The notes below the pieces were generated by a model that was not told where the DNA came from, ran no database searches, and saw only the letters and a list, made by a program, of their open reading frames with translations. From the NCBI GenBank assembly GCA_965212195.1, contig CBDBUW010000021.1, positions 186,001 to 250,000 on the forward strand: a stretch of DNA of 64,000 nt, in the 5' to 3' direction. Source of the stretch: JAJCYK01 sp965212195. GTDB lineage: Bacteria; Bacteroidota; Bacteroidia; Cytophagales; Cyclobacteriaceae. Every line of letters starts with the position of its first letter. Position 1 is the stretch's first letter. The translations under genes were made by a program, and so were the position numbers. Positions 9,444-18,060 of this stretch are shown here, one piece after another.

Positions 9444-10204
9444 TCTGCCGAGGGATCAAGTTTAATTACTTCCGACATTTCGTCCAGTAAAGGTTGCAGG
9501 TGTTCGGTGTGCTGACCTAGCCTGCCACCGGTCTTAGCCAACTTTTGATCTACCTGAGGGACTTCCAGCGCGGTTTTACCCAAAATCTCATTAACTACTG
9601 ACCACCATTGGTGGTACAGCTCCTGTTCTCCGCTGAAAATACCATCCGCAATAAGCTCTTTTTCATATGGCGAGGGTTCAAAAATACCTAAACAATAAGG
9701 CATAGCCTCATTCAAAGCCGATTGCAGCCGGCTGATACTTTCCTCGGTAGCAGTTCCCAATTGTTTGATAAAGGTGCTGGCATGCAGTACATGATAGCGC
9801 AGCTCTCCCACTAGTTTTCTGGATAGTGCAGCCAAGGGTTCATAGCTGGAGTTGCTCAAGGCCTGAAACCTTAAAAACAGGGAATGATCATAAAGAAAAT
9901 GACGCATAAGGCTAAACTCATAGCCCCCAATAGGTAACTCCACGAATTGACAATTATGGAATTGGTCGGCATTGCGCATAAAGGCCACTACATCGGGTTC
10001 ACGCTCCCCCAACTGGTGCAAAAGCTCATAGAGAGCTAGGCTTTGCCCGATCTTGTCTTGGGCCATGGAACTAAATGCAATATCTTCTTCCAGCAATGGA
10101 CCTATGCCGGTCCATTCGGAATTGCGATGTCCCAAGATCAAGAGGTCGTCCGCAATCCTATACAATAGCTCTTTAAGGGCCAGTTCATTTGGTTGACTAT
10201 CCAT
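9437..10204 (-). CDS. paaC: Phenylacetyl-CoA epoxidase structural subunit PaaC
   Basis: This 255-residue ferritin-like protein matches PaaC, the non-catalytic partner that forms a heterodimer with PaaA in the multicomponent epoxidase. Recognisable stretches are YRIADDLLILGHRNSEWTG near the N-terminus, then EEDIAFSSMAQDKIGQSLALY, and ELRYHVLHASTFIKQLG in the middle. It overlaps paaB by eight bases and paaD by seven, so translation is probably coupled through the operon. Confidence 0.93.
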   Translation of the reverse strand: MDSQPNELALKELLYRIADDLLILGHRNSEWTGIGPLLEEDIAFSSMAQDKIGQSLALYELLHQLGEREPDVVAFMRNADQFHNCQFVELPIGGYEFSLMRHFLYDHSLFLRFQALSNSSYEPLAALSRKLVGELRYHVLHASTFIKQLGTATEESISRLQSALNEAMPYCLGIFEPSPYEKELIADGIFSGEQELYHQWWSVVNEILGKTALEVPQVDQKLAKTGGRLGQHTEHLQPLLDEMSEVIKLDPSAEW

Positions 10205-10811
10205 GTTGAGTACGTTCTTTAAATGCTTTTATTTTATCGGCCGCCTTGTAAGAGATCACATCACGGTGGGTTTTTTCATGTAAGGTCGACCATATTACCT
10301 TGTCTTCTTCTTTGGAGAACAGGAATTCGCTTGAAGGCGCTACCCAGATATTCAGTACTGGCCTACCATCGTCGAAGTGCTTTTTAGCTTCACTTAGCGC
10401 GTGTTCCGGGGAGGCTGCACTCACCTGACCCACATGTTTGTGTTGTTTTCCTCTTTTGGTCAAGTGAAAGACTTCATATGATTGGAGGTCTTTACCTTCT
10501 GCAGCCATAGTGGAAATGCTATCGTAAACGTTCTCCTCCAGATCGGTAAATTCGGTTACGGTAACCATCTCTGTGGCCACCACCCACATTCCGGTACAGG
10601 TGTATCGCCTACTGTATTGTTCTTTAGCAAATAAAAAGGCCATGTCAAGGTCGGAGGCGTGAACGATACCCACATGTTCGTAGGCTTTACTCTCTTTCAT
10701 TTGCAAAAAGACCTCATAGGTAACCAGCTGGTCGAGATGTTCTTTCTCCAAGGATTCCCGGTTAGTTTCATCTACCTGCCAGCGACTAATTCGTGGATCT
10801 AATGATTTCAT
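10197..10811 (-). CDS. paaB: Double-length phenylacetyl-CoA epoxidase subunit PaaB
   Basis: PaaB is usually about 95 residues and acts as a small bridging subunit of the epoxidase. This one is 204 residues and holds two PaaB-like units. Unit 1 is at about 31-98 (TYEVFLQMKE, EHVGIVHASD, GMWVVATE) and unit 2 at about 111-178 (SYEVFHLTKR, KHVGQVSAAS, NIWVAPSSE). The two units align over the YEVF, HVG and WV positions but are clearly diverged. The gene sits between paaA (six bases upstream) and paaC (eight-base overlap), where PaaB belongs. I infer an internal duplication giving a covalent PaaB dimer; whether the double form is general in the group cannot be judged from here. Confidence 0.88.
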   Translation of the reverse strand: MKSLDPRISRWQVDETNRESLEKEHLDQLVTYEVFLQMKESKAYEHVGIVHASDLDMAFLFAKEQYSRRYTCTGMWVVATEMVTVTEFTDLEENVYDSISTMAAEGKDLQSYEVFHLTKRGKQHKHVGQVSAASPEHALSEAKKHFDDGRPVLNIWVAPSSEFLFSKEEDKVIWSTLHEKTHRDVISYKAADKIKAFKERTQHG

Positions 10812-10817
10812 GACATA

Positions 10818-11804
10818 TCAGGCCAAAGGTGTTACGTACTTGGCTTTGGGTTCCAGGATGGCCTGGCGCACCCAGCGCCCTCTTTCTTCAGCGGTACGGC
10901 GAACTGCCAGCCTTTCCTTATTGCAGGGGCCATCGCCGTTTATTACCCTTTTAAATTCTTCCCAGTCGGGTTCGGTATATTCCCATTGCCTGGTTTCCTC
11001 ATTTTTTCTGAGGTTGGGGTCAGGGATCTTCAGGCCTAGCTCCCATATTTTTGGCACATACATATCTAAAAATTGCTGTCGCATTTCATCGTTTGAGGCC
11101 ATCTTCACTTTCCACTTGGTCAATACTTCGGTGTGCACGGAAATTCTGTCCGGCGGGCCGAAAAAGTGCATCATGGGTGGCCACCATCGACTCAATGCAT
11201 CTTGAACCATATCTTTCTGGATTTTGGACCCTGTTGCCAGGTGGATCACGGCGTGGTGTCCGTACTTCAAATGAAATGACTCCTCGGCGCATATTCGCTC
11301 CAGGGCTCGGCAATAGGGGCCGTAGCTTCCTTTGGAGTTGGCCAGCTGATTTACAATAGCCCCGGCATCTACCAGCCAAGAGATAATGGCACTGTCTGCC
11401 CAGGTGAAGGCAGGATAATTAAAGATATTGGAGTACTTGGATTTACCATTGATAAGGTCCTGCATCATCTGCTCTCGGCTTTTCCCAAGCGTCTCTGCTG
11501 CGCTGTAAAGTAGCTGGGCGTGTCCCACTTCATCTTGCACTTTAGCCATCAAAGCTAATTTTCTTTTGAATCCGGGAGCTCGGGTTATCCAGGTGCCCTC
11601 CGGCAACGCTCCAATGATCTCACTATGAGCATGCTGCTCGATCATGCGGATCAATTGCTTGCGATACAGAGCCGGCATCCAATCCATGGGCTCAATCTTT
11701 TCTCCGCGGGCGATACGGGCTTCAAATTCATCCAGTTTTATAGGATCCTCTTCCGCCAGGTTATCGAATTTGGTAGCCTCAAAAGTATTTCCTCCTCCGT
11801 ACAT
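10818..11804 (-). CDS. paaA: Phenylacetyl-CoA epoxidase catalytic subunit PaaA
   Basis: The 328-residue protein is the di-iron oxygenase subunit of ring-1,2-phenylacetyl-CoA epoxidase, which opens aerobic phenylacetate catabolism. Iron ligands are visible in the ferritin-like helices as EVGH at residues 92-95 and EESFH at 174-178. Other family stretches are PEGTWITRAPGFKRK and KWKVKMASNDEMRQ. Length fits PaaA. It lies 12 bases downstream of the tetR gene and six upstream of paaB, so it is read from the tetR promoter. Confidence 0.95.
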   Translation of the reverse strand: MYGGGNTFEATKFDNLAEEDPIKLDEFEARIARGEKIEPMDWMPALYRKQLIRMIEQHAHSEIIGALPEGTWITRAPGFKRKLALMAKVQDEVGHAQLLYSAAETLGKSREQMMQDLINGKSKYSNIFNYPAFTWADSAIISWLVDAGAIVNQLANSKGSYGPYCRALERICAEESFHLKYGHHAVIHLATGSKIQKDMVQDALSRWWPPMMHFFGPPDRISVHTEVLTKWKVKMASNDEMRQQFLDMYVPKIWELGLKIPDPNLRKNEETRQWEYTEPDWEEFKRVINGDGPCNKERLAVRRTAEERGRWVRQAILEPKAKYVTPLA

Positions 11805-11816
11805 ATGTTTGTGTGT

Positions 11817-12398
11817 TTATTTGGGATTACTTAAACCATTAATGAGTAAAGTAGAAAGTTTCGTACCGATCTCCTCCTGGTTCATCATACCATCCATTTT
11901 GAACCACTGATGGGTCCAGTTGATGGAGGATAAAATGGTCATCATGGCAAATTTTTCATCGACAGGGCGAAACAATTGCAGTTCAACACCCTCCCGGATT
12001 ATGTTTACGAAAATATCCTCGTAACGGCTTCTCAATTCCAGAAATTCGGAAAGATAAGGTTCGCTCAAATGCCGCCACTCGTGAAAAAAAACCGCTGAGG
12101 CCGAGAGATTCTCACTTATAACCTTGAAATGTGCTTTTATGGCAGACTCTAAGCGTTGGTCGGGCCTGGACTGCTCCACTTCTTCAATGGCCTGGAAAAA
12201 GGCGTCTGCCATGCGAAAGCAGATCTTTTGTAAAATCTCCTCTTTTGATTTTATATGGCTGTATAAGCTGGCCGCCTCAATGCCCAGTATCATTGCCAAA
12301 TCTCTCATGCTTGAAGCCGCATAGCCTTTCAATCGAAAGAGTTCCGTGGCTTTCTCTTCAATTTGTTGCTTTCTGGTGGTTTTTTCCCCAACTTCCAT
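11817..12398 (-). CDS. TetR/AcrR-family regulator of the paa operon
   Basis: The protein is about 193 residues when started at the ATG at 12398. A longer in-frame reading begins at 12434, but that would put the operator inside the coding region. The N-terminal HTH is at about 10-55 (GYAASSMRDLAMILGIEAASLYSHIKSK). It is followed by the usual all-helical ligand domain. It is the first gene of tetR-paaABCD and a perfect palindrome lies just upstream. I infer a repressor released by a phenylacetate-derived CoA ester, like other TetR-type PaaR proteins; the ligand is not visible. Confidence 0.88.
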   Translation of the reverse strand: MEVGEKTTRKQQIEEKATELFRLKGYAASSMRDLAMILGIEAASLYSHIKSKEEILQKICFRMADAFFQAIEEVEQSRPDQRLESAIKAHFKVISENLSASAVFFHEWRHLSEPYLSEFLELRSRYEDIFVNIIREGVELQLFRPVDEKFAMMTILSSINWTHQWFKMDGMMNQEEIGTKLSTLLINGLSNPK

Positions 12399-12417
12399 AG
12401 TAACAAAGATACACAAC

Positions 12418-12431
12418 CTAACGTTCGTTAG
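12418..12431. promoter_or_regulatory. Palindromic operator of the tetR-paaABCD operon
   Basis: The 14-mer is CTAACG-TT-CGTTAG, two perfect 6-bp arms around a 2-bp centre, a common form for TetR-family operators. It begins 19 bases before the tetR start, inside the 69-base divergent spacer to the gene at 12468. It could therefore govern both directions and autoregulate the operon. No second copy was noticed in the window. Confidence 0.7.
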
Positions 12432-12467
12432 CAAGACGGCATTCCGATTTTTATCACCACTTTCAAT

Positions 12468-12941
12468 ATGAGGCAGCCCAAGGAGATAGTTGAGCGTCTG
12501 AATATACTTTTTTACGCTATGGTAGGTTTACCAATGCTGTTATTCGCCTGGGTATACCTTCCCATAAAGGATATTCTTTCCTGGCAGGAGTCCCAGGCTA
12601 TACTACCATTGGGTTATGGGAGCTACGTAATGGCTGTGATACTTGCGGCGGCGGCGATTTGGGCCCTGCGTATTCCAAAAAACAAGTTTAAGCAGGTGCA
12701 GAAAAGTTGGTCATTAGACCGTAAGCTTGAATTCTACACCAAAGCCTATTGGAAACCGTTTTTATCTGTAATGTTACTGAGTTTATGGTCGGTGGTACTT
12801 CTTTATCTTACCAGGAGCCAGCTATTCGTGGTGGCTTACGCTCTGCTGTTGTTTTTGGTCTCTCTCTACAGACCCTCCTTTCAAAGGATCTGCGGGCATC
12901 TTCACCTCTCTAAAGAAGAGCAAAGCGCAATTAAAGATTAA
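12468..12941 (+). CDS. Hypothetical membrane protein
   Basis: This 157-residue protein has four likely transmembrane segments: two in the first 65 residues and two at about 100-140. A basic cytoplasmic loop lies between them (IPKNKFKQVQKSWSLDRK). No family is recognised. It is divergent from the paa regulator and shares its 69-base promoter region, so it may respond to the same repressor, but there is nothing functional to link it to phenylacetate breakdown. Confidence 0.7.
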   Translation: MRQPKEIVERLNILFYAMVGLPMLLFAWVYLPIKDILSWQESQAILPLGYGSYVMAVILAAAAIWALRIPKNKFKQVQKSWSLDRKLEFYTKAYWKPFLSVMLLSLWSVVLLYLTRSQLFVVAYALLLFLVSLYRPSFQRICGHLHLSKEEQSAIKD

Positions 12942-12981
12942 ACTTAGATAACTAAATAGGGAGGGTAGCATAATAAAAAAA

Positions 12982-13005
12982 AGAGCAACCCTTGGGGGTT
13001 GCTCT
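12982..13005. terminator. Bidirectional rho-independent terminator
   Basis: A perfect 10-bp stem (AGAGCAACCC at 12982-12991 and GGGTTGCTCT at 12996-13005) has a TTGG loop. It is flanked on the left by an A-run (T-run for the minus strand) and on the right by CGTTCTT. It sits between convergent genes ending at 12941 and 13025, and is strongest for the minus-strand lipoprotein gene. Confidence 0.85.
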
Positions 13006-13024
13006 CGTTCTTAAGTCGCTAGAC

Positions 13025-13822
13025 TTAGTCTTCGATGTCGATTTCCAAAGATTGAGTTCCTCTGGTAAGCATGGCCATATTATCACAGGTGCCATCACCG
13101 TAATCAATGGTCAAAGCCGGTCTTCCGTCGAAAGAGGCGCTGAATGATCCCGACACGGGATGATCGCAGTCGTCAATCCACTTGATAGGTTCGCGGGTAT
13201 CGGCAACGTAGCCTTTGTCATCACGGTTTGTACCAGTAATGGATCCTTCTACAGTTACAGAAAATACTTCTCCAAAGATAAGGTTGTAAGTAAGATCTTG
13301 ACCGTAAGTAATTTCCTTTTGATCAGGATAGATCAATCTTCCGTTACTTACTACCACCGAGAAAGAAATGGTGTTTTGCTCAATTGCCAGGTCCTCAACT
13401 GTTACACTGCCATCCAATTGGTAATCGTCCACTTCGAAAGCATCGAAAGCGATGGTATAGCTGAAGTCGGGTGCCAATAGTTCGCCTTCCCAGGTCAGGA
13501 TCAGGCTACCTTGGCGATAACGCCCGTCTTCACCCTCGCATTCTCCTTCGAAAGTGATGGTTATTTTGTTTTCCGTTTCCGACTCAATTACCACATAGCA
13601 GGCATTTTGAGAGCGTCCGCCCTGGTCACCTACATCAGCAATAATTTCATTAGAGAAGTTTACCACCTCAGTAAACTCGTCGGTAACTTCACCGATCGAA
13701 CCTATATTTTCAATATCTTCAGTGTTAATAGGTTCATCTACTCCAGGAGAGTCGTCATCGCCACAGGCCCAAAAGGCTGCGATAAAACAAACCCAGAAAA
13801 GTATTCTTCCAGTATATTTCAT
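13025..13822 (-). CDS. Hypothetical lipoprotein rich in beta strands
   Basis: The 265-residue product has a lipoprotein signal with lipobox FWAC (Cys about 20), then an acidic Asp/Gly linker. The rest is made of alternating hydrophobic strands with Asp/Glu turns (for example YTIAFDAFEVDDYQLDGSVTV), consistent with an all-beta envelope domain. I do not recognise a family. It has its own terminator downstream and no operon partner. Confidence 0.75.
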   Translation of the reverse strand: MKYTGRILFWVCFIAAFWACGDDDSPGVDEPINTEDIENIGSIGEVTDEFTEVVNFSNEIIADVGDQGGRSQNACYVVIESETENKITITFEGECEGEDGRYRQGSLILTWEGELLAPDFSYTIAFDAFEVDDYQLDGSVTVEDLAIEQNTISFSVVVSNGRLIYPDQKEITYGQDLTYNLIFGEVFSVTVEGSITGTNRDDKGYVADTREPIKWIDDCDHPVSGSFSASFDGRPALTIDYGDGTCDNMAMLTRGTQSLEIDIED

Positions 13823-13921
13823 AAGGCAAAAAAATTTTTCTTCAAAAGTATAATATCAAGGATTGGGAAACACAGCACAGGGCATCCATACCACACTAAT
13901 GTAAGTTTCCCTATAATATTA

Positions 13922-13941
13922 AACCCCCAATGAAGGGGGTT
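13922..13941 (-). terminator. Probable terminator of the ECF sigma / outer-membrane protein operon
   Basis: AACCCCC (13922-13928) and GGGGGTT (13935-13941) form a 7-bp stem with a 6-base loop. On the minus strand it is followed by TTAATATTATAG, a weak U-rich tail. It lies about 20 bases past the stop at 13963. Confidence 0.6.
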
Positions 13942-13962
13942 ATTATGGGTTCTGGAAGATTA

Positions 13963-15102
13963 TTATAGTATTATGCCGAAACTAAAGGCATTCAATTCGG
14001 GCCCTCGACCACTATTAAACACCTCATTTAGATCGTAGTTGGCAAACAGATCTACGCTGCGAATGCCCACCCTTAGTCTTAAACCGTAACGCCAACTCGA
14101 CATATAAAAATTACTGTGGTCTTTATCTTTGTCCGTGTCCCCATCCTGACGGAATTTGATCTTGGTATGGCTTCCCAAACGGTATCCGGCATACATACCC
14201 ACCCCTATACGGAACCCTCGTTGCTTGTAGTTCTCTATTTTGACACCAGGAGCCTCCCAGCTCTTCACTTTGCGCTCACCACGACTAAAATCGAAAATGG
14301 GTACAAAAGAGACATTTATGTGAGAAGCGGTCAATTTACTTTTCTTGCCGTTAACCTCGGAAGGCAGTCGGATGAATTCCACCATTTCCGGACCCTTTTC
14401 TAAAGAATATTGTGCATCCTCAAACTTCCAGTTGTACCAACTAAAGCTGGAACCGTACTCAAAGTACAGCGGACCAGCTATAGCGCTGGTTCTACTCCAT
14501 CCCAAAGACACATACCAGGAACCCCAGGGTCTGACACTGTAAGGGGCATCGGAATCAGGGAAGCTACTACCCCCGTCCTCGAAGTAATTATTGGTTCCGA
14601 TTTCAATATCAAAGGAGTTATAGGATTTGGGTCCTTCTTCCATGCGAGTTTCCGTTTTAAACTCCGGTCCGTCCTCCCACTCTTCGAATTCTTCTTCCAA
14701 TTCATCCCAGTCGTCGGCTTCTGCAGTAATGCGATAGTTCCCCAATCGGATCTTTATCTCTTGAGGAGACTCATCTCCGTGCAAGACTTCAATATCATTT
14801 TCTAAAACAATGGTAGTGTCCGCAAGATATCGATCGCCATTCTCGTCTTCTATTACCAGTTGCTGTACTTCCGATTCCGAAGAGTCAATACTCATGCTCA
14901 AATCCTTGAGCATGGCGTTAATATCGTATTGCTGCAATTCTTTGATTCCCTGGGCATCTTTGGTATAAATGATGATCCGCGTATTATTGTCTAGCTCAAT
15001 AATTACTGTGTCTTTCGGTTCTATGGGTGGATGAGCCGCAGTCATACTCAGATGAAGAAAACTGACAGCTAATAGTGCTGTTATATATATAATTCGGTTC
15101 AT
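13963..15102 (-). CDS. Putative outer-membrane beta-barrel protein in an ECF sigma operon
   Basis: The 379-residue protein has a Sec signal peptide (about 1-23). A long acidic periplasmic region follows (about 25-165), then aromatic-rich alternating strands (about 170-379) ending in AFSFGIIL. The last strand pattern fits a small outer-membrane barrel. It is the third gene after the ECF sigma factor and its membrane partner, with one base between it and that partner. I infer that it is an output or sensor of the same envelope-stress circuit. No named family is recognised. Confidence 0.72.
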   Translation of the reverse strand: MNRIIYITALLAVSFLHLSMTAAHPPIEPKDTVIIELDNNTRIIIYTKDAQGIKELQQYDINAMLKDLSMSIDSSESEVQQLVIEDENGDRYLADTTIVLENDIEVLHGDESPQEIKIRLGNYRITAEADDWDELEEEFEEWEDGPEFKTETRMEEGPKSYNSFDIEIGTNNYFEDGGSSFPDSDAPYSVRPWGSWYVSLGWSRTSAIAGPLYFEYGSSFSWYNWKFEDAQYSLEKGPEMVEFIRLPSEVNGKKSKLTASHINVSFVPIFDFSRGERKVKSWEAPGVKIENYKQRGFRIGVGMYAGYRLGSHTKIKFRQDGDTDKDKDHSNFYMSSWRYGLRLRVGIRSVDLFANYDLNEVFNSGRGPELNAFSFGIIL

Positions 15103-15103
15103 A

Positions 15104-15949
15104 TTAATTCGATTTTAATTCTTTCTCTTTACTTTTTTTGTTGAAAACCAGCAGCTGATCTTTGGCCGCCCTGATCTTGGCTAGGCCGCCCAGCTCGCCT
15201 TTCTTTATTTCCTGTGCTCTCTGTAAGATCCTTTTCGCTCTACTGGTTTTTTCTTGGGGATCTTTCACTAAGGCCAGAGTGGGTTCCGGAGGTGCCGGTG
15301 ATTTTTTATAAGTAATGGTGATCGTTCTGGATTTTGGTTTTTCCTCGATTTCATGGGAATTTAACGGCTCCCCATCATGGTTATTGGCCAAAGTTTCAAC
15401 GGTCTCAGCATGCGGATCCTCTTGATTCAACTCACTATCTTCCAGCAGGGTCTCATTTGCTAAGATCCGTGTTTGTGGTGATTGCATTATATCCAGATTC
15501 GGTGCGTTTTGGGGGCTGTTCTCTTCAAGAGCCTCACTTTGTTCAGCCTTAGAAGGAGTTACTTCATGAGTTACTTTACCAGTTGCTTCGCTTCTCGAAA
15601 AATCCTGGTTGCCACTTTGCTCATTGATGTCCGGCGATTCACTAATTAACTCCTGGTCCTGAGCAGGAGTATCCGTATCAACAGAACTTTCGGAGTCTGT
15701 TTTGGATGGTATATCTTGAGTATTGGTTAGGGCTGGTTGTTCCTGTTGATTATTAATCCAAATATTAAAGACATATACGCTACTGGCGATCAAGGCCACA
15801 GCAGCAGCCACCCGCACAAATTTCCACCAAGCCACTTTCTTGTGAGATTTCAGGTTTCCTTCCAGCTTACCCCATGCCGCCTCAGAAGGCTTTTTCTGAT
15901 ATCCTTCCAATCTTTCCCTAAAAAGTCCATCTAATCCTCGATCATTCAT
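15104..15949 (-). CDS. Single-pass membrane protein, probable anti-sigma partner
   Basis: This 281-residue protein has a short basic cytoplasmic N-terminus (about 1-38), one transmembrane helix (about 40-64) and a long acidic, low-complexity periplasmic part. A basic region with several Arg/Lys helices closes it (about 225-281). Its ATG overlaps the stop of the ECF sigma gene (ATGA at 15946-15949), the usual arrangement of sigma/anti-sigma pairs. The N-terminal sequence is not a clear ZAS or FecR domain, so the anti-sigma role is inferred from position and topology. Confidence 0.68.
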   Translation of the reverse strand: MNDRGLDGLFRERLEGYQKKPSEAAWGKLEGNLKSHKKVAWWKFVRVAAAVALIASSVYVFNIWINNQQEQPALTNTQDIPSKTDSESSVDTDTPAQDQELISESPDINEQSGNQDFSRSEATGKVTHEVTPSKAEQSEALEENSPQNAPNLDIMQSPQTRILANETLLEDSELNQEDPHAETVETLANNHDGEPLNSHEIEEKPKSRTITITYKKSPAPPEPTLALVKDPQEKTSRAKRILQRAQEIKKGELGGLAKIRAAKDQLLVFNKKSKEKELKSN

Positions 15950-16524
15950 GATTTTGTAATTTTCTTTTTTATTTCTTGCTCACTTTCCAACAACTTTTGT
16001 TGCAACAACCCTCTAGCCCTACTTAACTGTGACTTAGAGGTACTCTCGCTGATTCCCAGCATTTTGGAAATTTCCTTATGACTATAACCTTCGATAGCAT
16101 AAAGGTTAAATACCGTTCGATATCCCATAGGCAGTTCGCTTACCATGTTTAAGAGATCTTCAGTCTGTAGGTGGTCATTAACCAGTTGCCAATTGGGGTC
16201 GCGATCTGCTGCTTCCACCTCCACTTCCAAATACATGGTCTTGTTACGTCTTAGATACCCCAACGCCTCATTGATCATGATGCGGCGTATCCATCCACCC
16301 AGGCTACCTTGACCGCTGTAGGTATGCATTTTATCAAACACTTTCATGAACCCGGTGATCAAGACATCTTCCGCGTCACTGGCCTCCTTCACATACCGCA
16401 AGCAGATGGCATACATGGGAGGAGCATACTTCTCATACATAGCCCGCTGGGCCCTCCCGTCTTTTTCAATGCAGGCACGTATGAGTTGATTTTCCAATTT
16501 GGAGTTGTAAAGCTCTAATCCCAT
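15946..16524 (-). CDS. ECF-type RNA polymerase sigma factor
   Basis: The 192-residue protein has sigma region 2 at about 10-90 (YEKYAPPMYAICLRYVKEASDAEDVLITGFMKVF), followed by a region 4 HTH at about 120-180. The region 4 stretch is GYRTVFNLYAIEGYSHKEISKMLG, then SESTSKSQLSRARGLLQ. It belongs to the sigma-70 ECF group and should redirect RNA polymerase on an envelope signal. It heads an operon with a membrane partner (4-base overlap) and a barrel-like protein. An imperfect inverted repeat (CTCCA/TGGAG) lies upstream around 16560-16577; I cannot assign its role. Confidence 0.9.
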   Translation of the reverse strand: MGLELYNSKLENQLIRACIEKDGRAQRAMYEKYAPPMYAICLRYVKEASDAEDVLITGFMKVFDKMHTYSGQGSLGGWIRRIMINEALGYLRRNKTMYLEVEVEAADRDPNWQLVNDHLQTEDLLNMVSELPMGYRTVFNLYAIEGYSHKEISKMLGISESTSKSQLSRARGLLQQKLLESEQEIKKKITKS

Positions 16525-16604
16525 ATTTTCGGCTTACTATCTTATTGATGCAAATAGCCCTCCACACGTTGCATGGAGTTTAAAAAAATATGAGTTGATC
16601 TAAG

Positions 16605-17999
16605 TTAGATGGATTGAAATAATCGATGCCACTGAAGGTAATCAGGTACTACCGCATTCCAATTCCAATCGTCATTTAAGGTATTTGCCAAAGCATAGGC
16701 GCTTTTCGGCTCACCATGGGTGATAAATACGTGCTTGGGGCTTTGTTTGAAATTGCCCAACCAACGCAATAGTTCCGATCGATCGGCATGTGCCGAAAGA
16801 CCGCTAATTTGCCGGACGTTACAATTCAAAGGCACTTCTTTCCCGAAAAGTCGAATGGTGGGCTCGCATTCCAGAATCCTGCGACCCCGGGTGCCATAGG
16901 CTTGATAACCCACAAATAATATGGTGTCGTTCTCCCTGGGCATTCTATGGTACAAATGATGCATGATCCGGCCTCCGGTGCACATTCCACTTGCCGAAAT
17001 AATGATAGCGTCACGCTTTATCTCGTTGATCTGCTTACTGTCTTCCGCGCTTTTGCAGTACTTTAGCCCTTGATAATCAAATACCGATTGCTCCAATTCA
17101 CTTTCACGTAACTTGTGTTCATGGAAATGTTTTTTATACAAAGCGGTCACGCTGATGGCCATAGGACTGTCGATATAAATCGGAATGTCGGGAATTCTAT
17201 TCTCGTCCTGTAACTCTTTTAAATAATAAACCAACAACTGAGTCCTGCCCAAAGCGAAAGCAGGGATCAGGATGCAGCCGCCGTTGTCATGGGCTTCGTT
17301 GACTACCTCAGCCAGAGAATCCTTAGGTGAAACCGGAGGGTTGTTTTTGTCCCCGTAGGTGCTTTCCACAATTAGAACATCTGCAAAATCCACTGGATCG
17401 GGGTCCCGCAGTACCGGCTGATCGTAGCGTCCTATATCGCCGGATAACACAATTTTCTTTTTTTGTTCACGGCCTTCGATCTCGATCTCTACTATGGATG
17501 ATCCCAAAATATGGCCGGCATTTAGAAATTTCAGGCTTATTCCAGGGTGTATTTGCAAGGAGGTATTGGATGGCTTTGATTGAAGGTTCTTGAACACCAT
17601 TTCTGCATGCTCCGTATTGTAAAGAGGTTCGGGGTTTTTATGACGGGAGTACCCTTTTCTTCTGGCGTAGGCAGCTTCTTCTTCCTGGATCTTTGCAGAA
17701 TCACGAAGCATTATGTTCATGAGGTCCATGGTGGTTTCTGTACAGTAGACCGGGCCCTTGAATCCCTGTCTAAAAATACGGGGCAGGTATCCAATATGAT
17801 CAATGTGGCTGTGGGTAATGATTACGGCATCTACATCGTCCGGATTCTGTGGAAAGTCATTCCAGTTTCTTTCTCTCAGTTCCTTAACCCCCTGAAATAA
17901 ACCGCAATCTACCAGCAGGCGATAGTCGCCGATCTCCAGTAAGTATTTAGAGCCGGTAACCGTCTTGGCAGCTCCTAGAAATCGTACCCTTACATCCAT
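16605..17999 (-). CDS. Beta-CASP metallo-beta-lactamase-fold RNase-like protein
   Basis: This 464-residue protein has an MBL domain with the zinc motif HSHIDH (residues 63-68). A beta-CASP insert follows (DSPMAISVTALY, SGMCTGGRIMHHL), then the RMMBL C-terminus (SAHADRSELL, FITHGEPKSAYAL). This is the CPSF73/YsgA-like layout of soluble RNA endonucleases or exonucleases. Bacterial members are thought to process or degrade RNA, but the substrate of this group is not established. It is monocistronic. Confidence 0.88.
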   Translation of the reverse strand: MDVRVRFLGAAKTVTGSKYLLEIGDYRLLVDCGLFQGVKELRERNWNDFPQNPDDVDAVIITHSHIDHIGYLPRIFRQGFKGPVYCTETTMDLMNIMLRDSAKIQEEEAAYARRKGYSRHKNPEPLYNTEHAEMVFKNLQSKPSNTSLQIHPGISLKFLNAGHILGSSIVEIEIEGREQKKKIVLSGDIGRYDQPVLRDPDPVDFADVLIVESTYGDKNNPPVSPKDSLAEVVNEAHDNGGCILIPAFALGRTQLLVYYLKELQDENRIPDIPIYIDSPMAISVTALYKKHFHEHKLRESELEQSVFDYQGLKYCKSAEDSKQINEIKRDAIIISASGMCTGGRIMHHLYHRMPRENDTILFVGYQAYGTRGRRILECEPTIRLFGKEVPLNCNVRQISGLSAHADRSELLRWLGNFKQSPKHVFITHGEPKSAYALANTLNDDWNWNAVVPDYLQWHRLFQSI

Positions 18000-18060
18000 A
18001 AGTAATTTTCTTAATGTTGACCGCTTAATTTAAAGCTTTTTCCCAAAAGGCATAAAAAAA

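Noticed and set aside
10810..11205. 131-residue frame antisense to paaA
   Set aside because: Antisense to a conserved catalytic subunit; codon pattern and composition look like a shadow frame.
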